Below are positions 6,673 through 8,774 of a stretch of 8,774 nt of DNA, one piece after another. Source of the DNA: a bacterium (lineage in GTDB: Bacteria; Armatimonadota; Chthonomonadetes; Chthonomonadales; Chthonomonadaceae); NCBI GenBank assembly GCA_021805405.1, contig JAJZFK010000405.1, positions 1-8,774 on the forward strand, in the 5' to 3' direction. Below the pieces are notes generated by a model that worked only from the letters and a program-made list of their open reading frames with translations, was not told where the DNA came from and did no database searches. The position numbers were made by a program, and so were the translations under genes. Each line of letters opens with the position of its first letter. Position 1 is the stretch's first letter.

Positions 6673-8774
6673 ATGGGTGTGATGGATATTTCGGTGCTCC
6701 TTATAGACATTGCAGATAGCAGGAGGCTGTGGGAACACGCTGATACCGCCTTTAAAGAGGCTGTTCAAACCTACGAAGAGATATCACGAGAAAAGGCTCG
6801 CACTTTTGGTGGCACCGTTGTTAAGCCTTTAGGGGAAGGAGACAGCCTGTTTGTGGTATTTGAACAGGCTGTAAGTGCAGTTCGGTGTGGTGTTGAGATT
6901 TTAAGGGCGATGAATGCCGAGGTAACCCCCATAGATTCGCGCGTGGGTTTTCGTGTGGCTGTGAATTGCGGCGAGGTTCACGAACGGGAAGGCGACTATT
7001 TTGGCTCTGTGGTTAACCGGTGTGCTCGAATGCGTGCCATTTGCGCAGGCGGTCAGTTCCTGGCAAGTGAATCAGTTGCGGCACGGTGCTCAAGCTGCGT
7101 TGCGAATGATTTCACTCTTAAGTCGCTTGGCCAATGTGTCCTGCGCGATTTTGGTGCCGAGGAGATCTGGCAGGTTTGGGCGGACGGGTTACCACAGCAT
7201 TTTGAGCCTGTGGAAGGTACGATTGTAAGGAATCGGTCCAATTTGCCCGTGTTGGCTGCTTCGTTCATTGGCCGCACCGAAGATACTGATATCCTGAAGA
7301 AGTCTCTTCTTTCTGGTCGTCTAGTAACGCTGTTAGGAAGCGCTGGTACTGGTAAGACCTCGCTAGCAATCAAGGTTTGCGCCAGCCTTAACAGTGCGTT
7401 CGTGGATGGTGTGTGGTATGCAGAGCTTGCAAGTATTGCCACACCCGAGCTGGTGGTCCTCTCTGTGATGACGTCGTTAAAAGTACATGAGGATAGTGAT
7501 TTAACCGCGGATAGGTCGCTCGCCGATGCTATAGGGCCTCGTAGTTTGCTTTTGGTTTGGGATAATTGCGAACACGTTTCAGCAGAGTGCGCCAGGCTGG
7601 CCACGTTTCTGCTGCAGCAGTGCCCAAATCTCAAAATACTCGCTACCAGCCGCGAGGTGTTGCATGCGGATGGTGAGGATGTATATCGGCTGTCAGGTTT
7701 ACGGCTGCCTGTAGCTCACGACCGCTTTGATGGTGCAGTAGAACCACCAGAATCTGTGCGACTGTTCGTAGAGCGGGCGGCGTCTGTTCAGCCTGGCTAT
7801 GCACTTTCCCCCGTTAATTACAGTGCAATCGCGGAGATATGCCGGAGACTAGATGGGATACCCCTCGCTATTGAACTGGCCGCTGCGCGTATACGGACGA
7901 TGAGTGCCCGCCAGATAGCAGAACGATTAGGTGACAGGCTGCGCCTGCTTTCAACAAGTAACACAAGTGGATTGCCTCACCAAAGAACGCTGCGATCTGC
8001 AATTGATTGGAGCTACCAGCTTTTTACCGCGGAGGAGCGAGAGCTTTTCTGCCTTCTCAGTCTGTTTGCTGCCACTTGGGAACCAGGAGCCGTGTACGCA
8101 CTGTGCGAGGGTTGGCAGTCACCGGAGGCGGTGGATTTAGTGCTCGAATCGCTTGCTGGCAAGAGTATGTTAACTTTTACACCCTATGAATTCCGTTACT
8201 CCATGCTTGAAAGCGTCCGTCACTTTGCTGCAGAACGCGTGCGCGAACTACGCGAAGCGCGCGCGATTATTCAGTTGCAGTGGCAGTTAGTTCGCTACTA
8301 TGCTGAACGCGCAAACACCTACGTGGAGATGCTTATAGACGAGCGGCAGGTTGACGGGCTTCGCTGGCTTGATGCAGAAGTGGATAACCTGCGGTCGTTG
8401 CTCGCTTTTGCAATGGCCCATGGCGAGGCTGGAGAACAGGGTATCTGGATTTTAACAATCTTCCGTGTTCTAGCACGGTGGCTAAACATCAGAGGATTTT
8501 ATCGCGAGGGTGTACAGCTCTGTGAAAATGTGCTGAAGCACCCCGCATGCCAGGACGACAGCCCTCAGCGGGGAGATGCACTGTTTCTAGGAGGTGTACT
8601 GTACGATAGCGTATGTGACTATACCACCAGTATGGATCTGCAATATGAGTGCCTGGCTCTTGGCGAGAGGATTAATGACCAAATTGTGCAGTGCAATGCA
8701 CTAGTTGGTCTGGGTGGGTGCATGTCACGAAACGGCAATCTGGAAACCGCCGAAAGTTACCTGGTGCGTGCGTG
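6673..8774 (+). CDS. Class III nucleotide cyclase / NB-ARC-type (STAND) ATPase / helical-repeat regulator, 3' partial
   Basis: The frame is open from the ATG to the right edge with no stop: 700 complete codons, C-terminus missing. Residues 1 to ~170 form a class III adenylate/guanylate cyclase domain: metal Asp12 in LLIDIADS, GEGDS (54-58) with Asp57 as the probable second metal ligand, GDYFGSVVNRCAR with transition-state Asn115 and Arg119. The usual purine-specifying Lys appears to be Leu53. Next is an NB-ARC-like ATPase: FIGR before the domain, P-loop GSAGTGKT (222-229), Walker B LLLVWDN (Asp297), ATSRE, and RRLDGIPLAIELAAAR (Pro397), then a winged-helix region (LRSAIDWSY). Beyond about 560 a helical, TPR-like region begins (RWLDAEVDNLRSLLAF). 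Such proteins are thought to be nucleotide-switched signal sensors that may make cAMP; the signal is unknown. No LuxR-type DNA-binding domain is visible, but the end is missing. Cysteines are frequent, about 20 in 700 residues, including CSSC at 139-142. Confidence 0.92.
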   Translation, partial: MGVMDISVLLIDIADSRRLWEHADTAFKEAVQTYEEISREKARTFGGTVVKPLGEGDSLFVVFEQAVSAVRCGVEILRAMNAEVTPIDSRVGFRVAVNCGEVHEREGDYFGSVVNRCARMRAICAGGQFLASESVAARCSSCVANDFTLKSLGQCVLRDFGAEEIWQVWADGLPQHFEPVEGTIVRNRSNLPVLAASFIGRTEDTDILKKSLLSGRLVTLLGSAGTGKTSLAIKVCASLNSAFVDGVWYAELASIATPELVVLSVMTSLKVHEDSDLTADRSLADAIGPRSLLLVWDNCEHVSAECARLATFLLQQCPNLKILATSREVLHADGEDVYRLSGLRLPVAHDRFDGAVEPPESVRLFVERAASVQPGYALSPVNYSAIAEICRRLDGIPLAIELAAARIRTMSARQIAERLGDRLRLLSTSNTSGLPHQRTLRSAIDWSYQLFTAEERELFCLLSLFAATWEPGAVYALCEGWQSPEAVDLVLESLAGKSMLTFTPYEFRYSMLESVRHFAAERVRELREARAIIQLQWQLVRYYAERANTYVEMLIDERQVDGLRWLDAEVDNLRSLLAFAMAHGEAGEQGIWILTIFRVLARWLNIRGFYREGVQLCENVLKHPACQDDSPQRGDALFLGGVLYDSVCDYTTSMDLQYECLALGERINDQIVQCNALVGLGGCMSRNGNLETAESYLVRA

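Noticed and set aside
7053..7634. Minus-strand ORF of 193 codons opposite the cyclase-ATPase gene
   Set aside because: The plus strand there encodes the P-loop and Walker B of the ATPase domain. The antisense product has low-complexity Ser/Thr/Arg composition and no motif.
1..8774. Search for CRISPR arrays, tRNA or rRNA genes, insertion sequences, attachment sites and tandem repeats
   Set aside because: I saw no regularly spaced repeats, cloverleaf-like segments, terminal inverted repeats or transposase-like proteins by eye.

Overview
The window is ordinary-looking bacterial chromosomal DNA of medium GC content. It carries six confident protein-coding genes, two of them cut by the window edges. 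There is no rRNA, tRNA, CRISPR array, transposase or phage gene. The mix suggests a free-living bacterium outside the best-studied phyla: a clostripain-like (C11) protein, an MscS channel, a heparinase II/III-like protein, HflX, RpiA and a class III cyclase fused to an NB-ARC-type ATPase. Armatimonadota is my leading guess and Chloroflexota the alternative, because large cyclase-ATPase-TPR proteins and C11 relatives are common there. This is an inference from gene content, not a phylogenetic result.

Layout, left to right. (1) The C-terminal 294 residues of a C11/clostripain-family protein (+), with its catalytic His but Ser in place of the nucleophilic Cys, ending in a 15-bp perfect hairpin terminator. 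(2) An MscS-family small-conductance mechanosensitive channel (+, TTG start). (3) A heparinase II/III-like protein without a visible signal peptide (-), convergent with the channel gene and possibly preceded by a doubtful 76-codon ORF. (4) The ribosome-associated GTPase HflX (+), with a candidate promoter so close to the ATG that the mRNA may be leaderless. (5) Ribose-5-phosphate isomerase A (-, GTG start), convergent with hflX across 18 bp. (6) The first ~700 residues of a class III nucleotide cyclase / STAND ATPase / helical-repeat protein (+), divergent from rpiA and running off the right edge. It has no stop codon in the window.

From the channel gene onward, neighbouring genes alternate in direction (+,-,+,-,+), so no operon is visible and each gene probably has its own promoter. 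The genes do not form a recognisable pathway: they cover osmotic protection, polysaccharide handling, ribosome rescue or stress response, the pentose phosphate pathway and signalling. The most interesting points are the Cys-to-Ser change in the C11 protein, the altered purine-specifying position in the cyclase, and the compact rpiA/cyclase divergent promoter region with a perfect palindrome. I found no clear evidence of a new multi-gene system.
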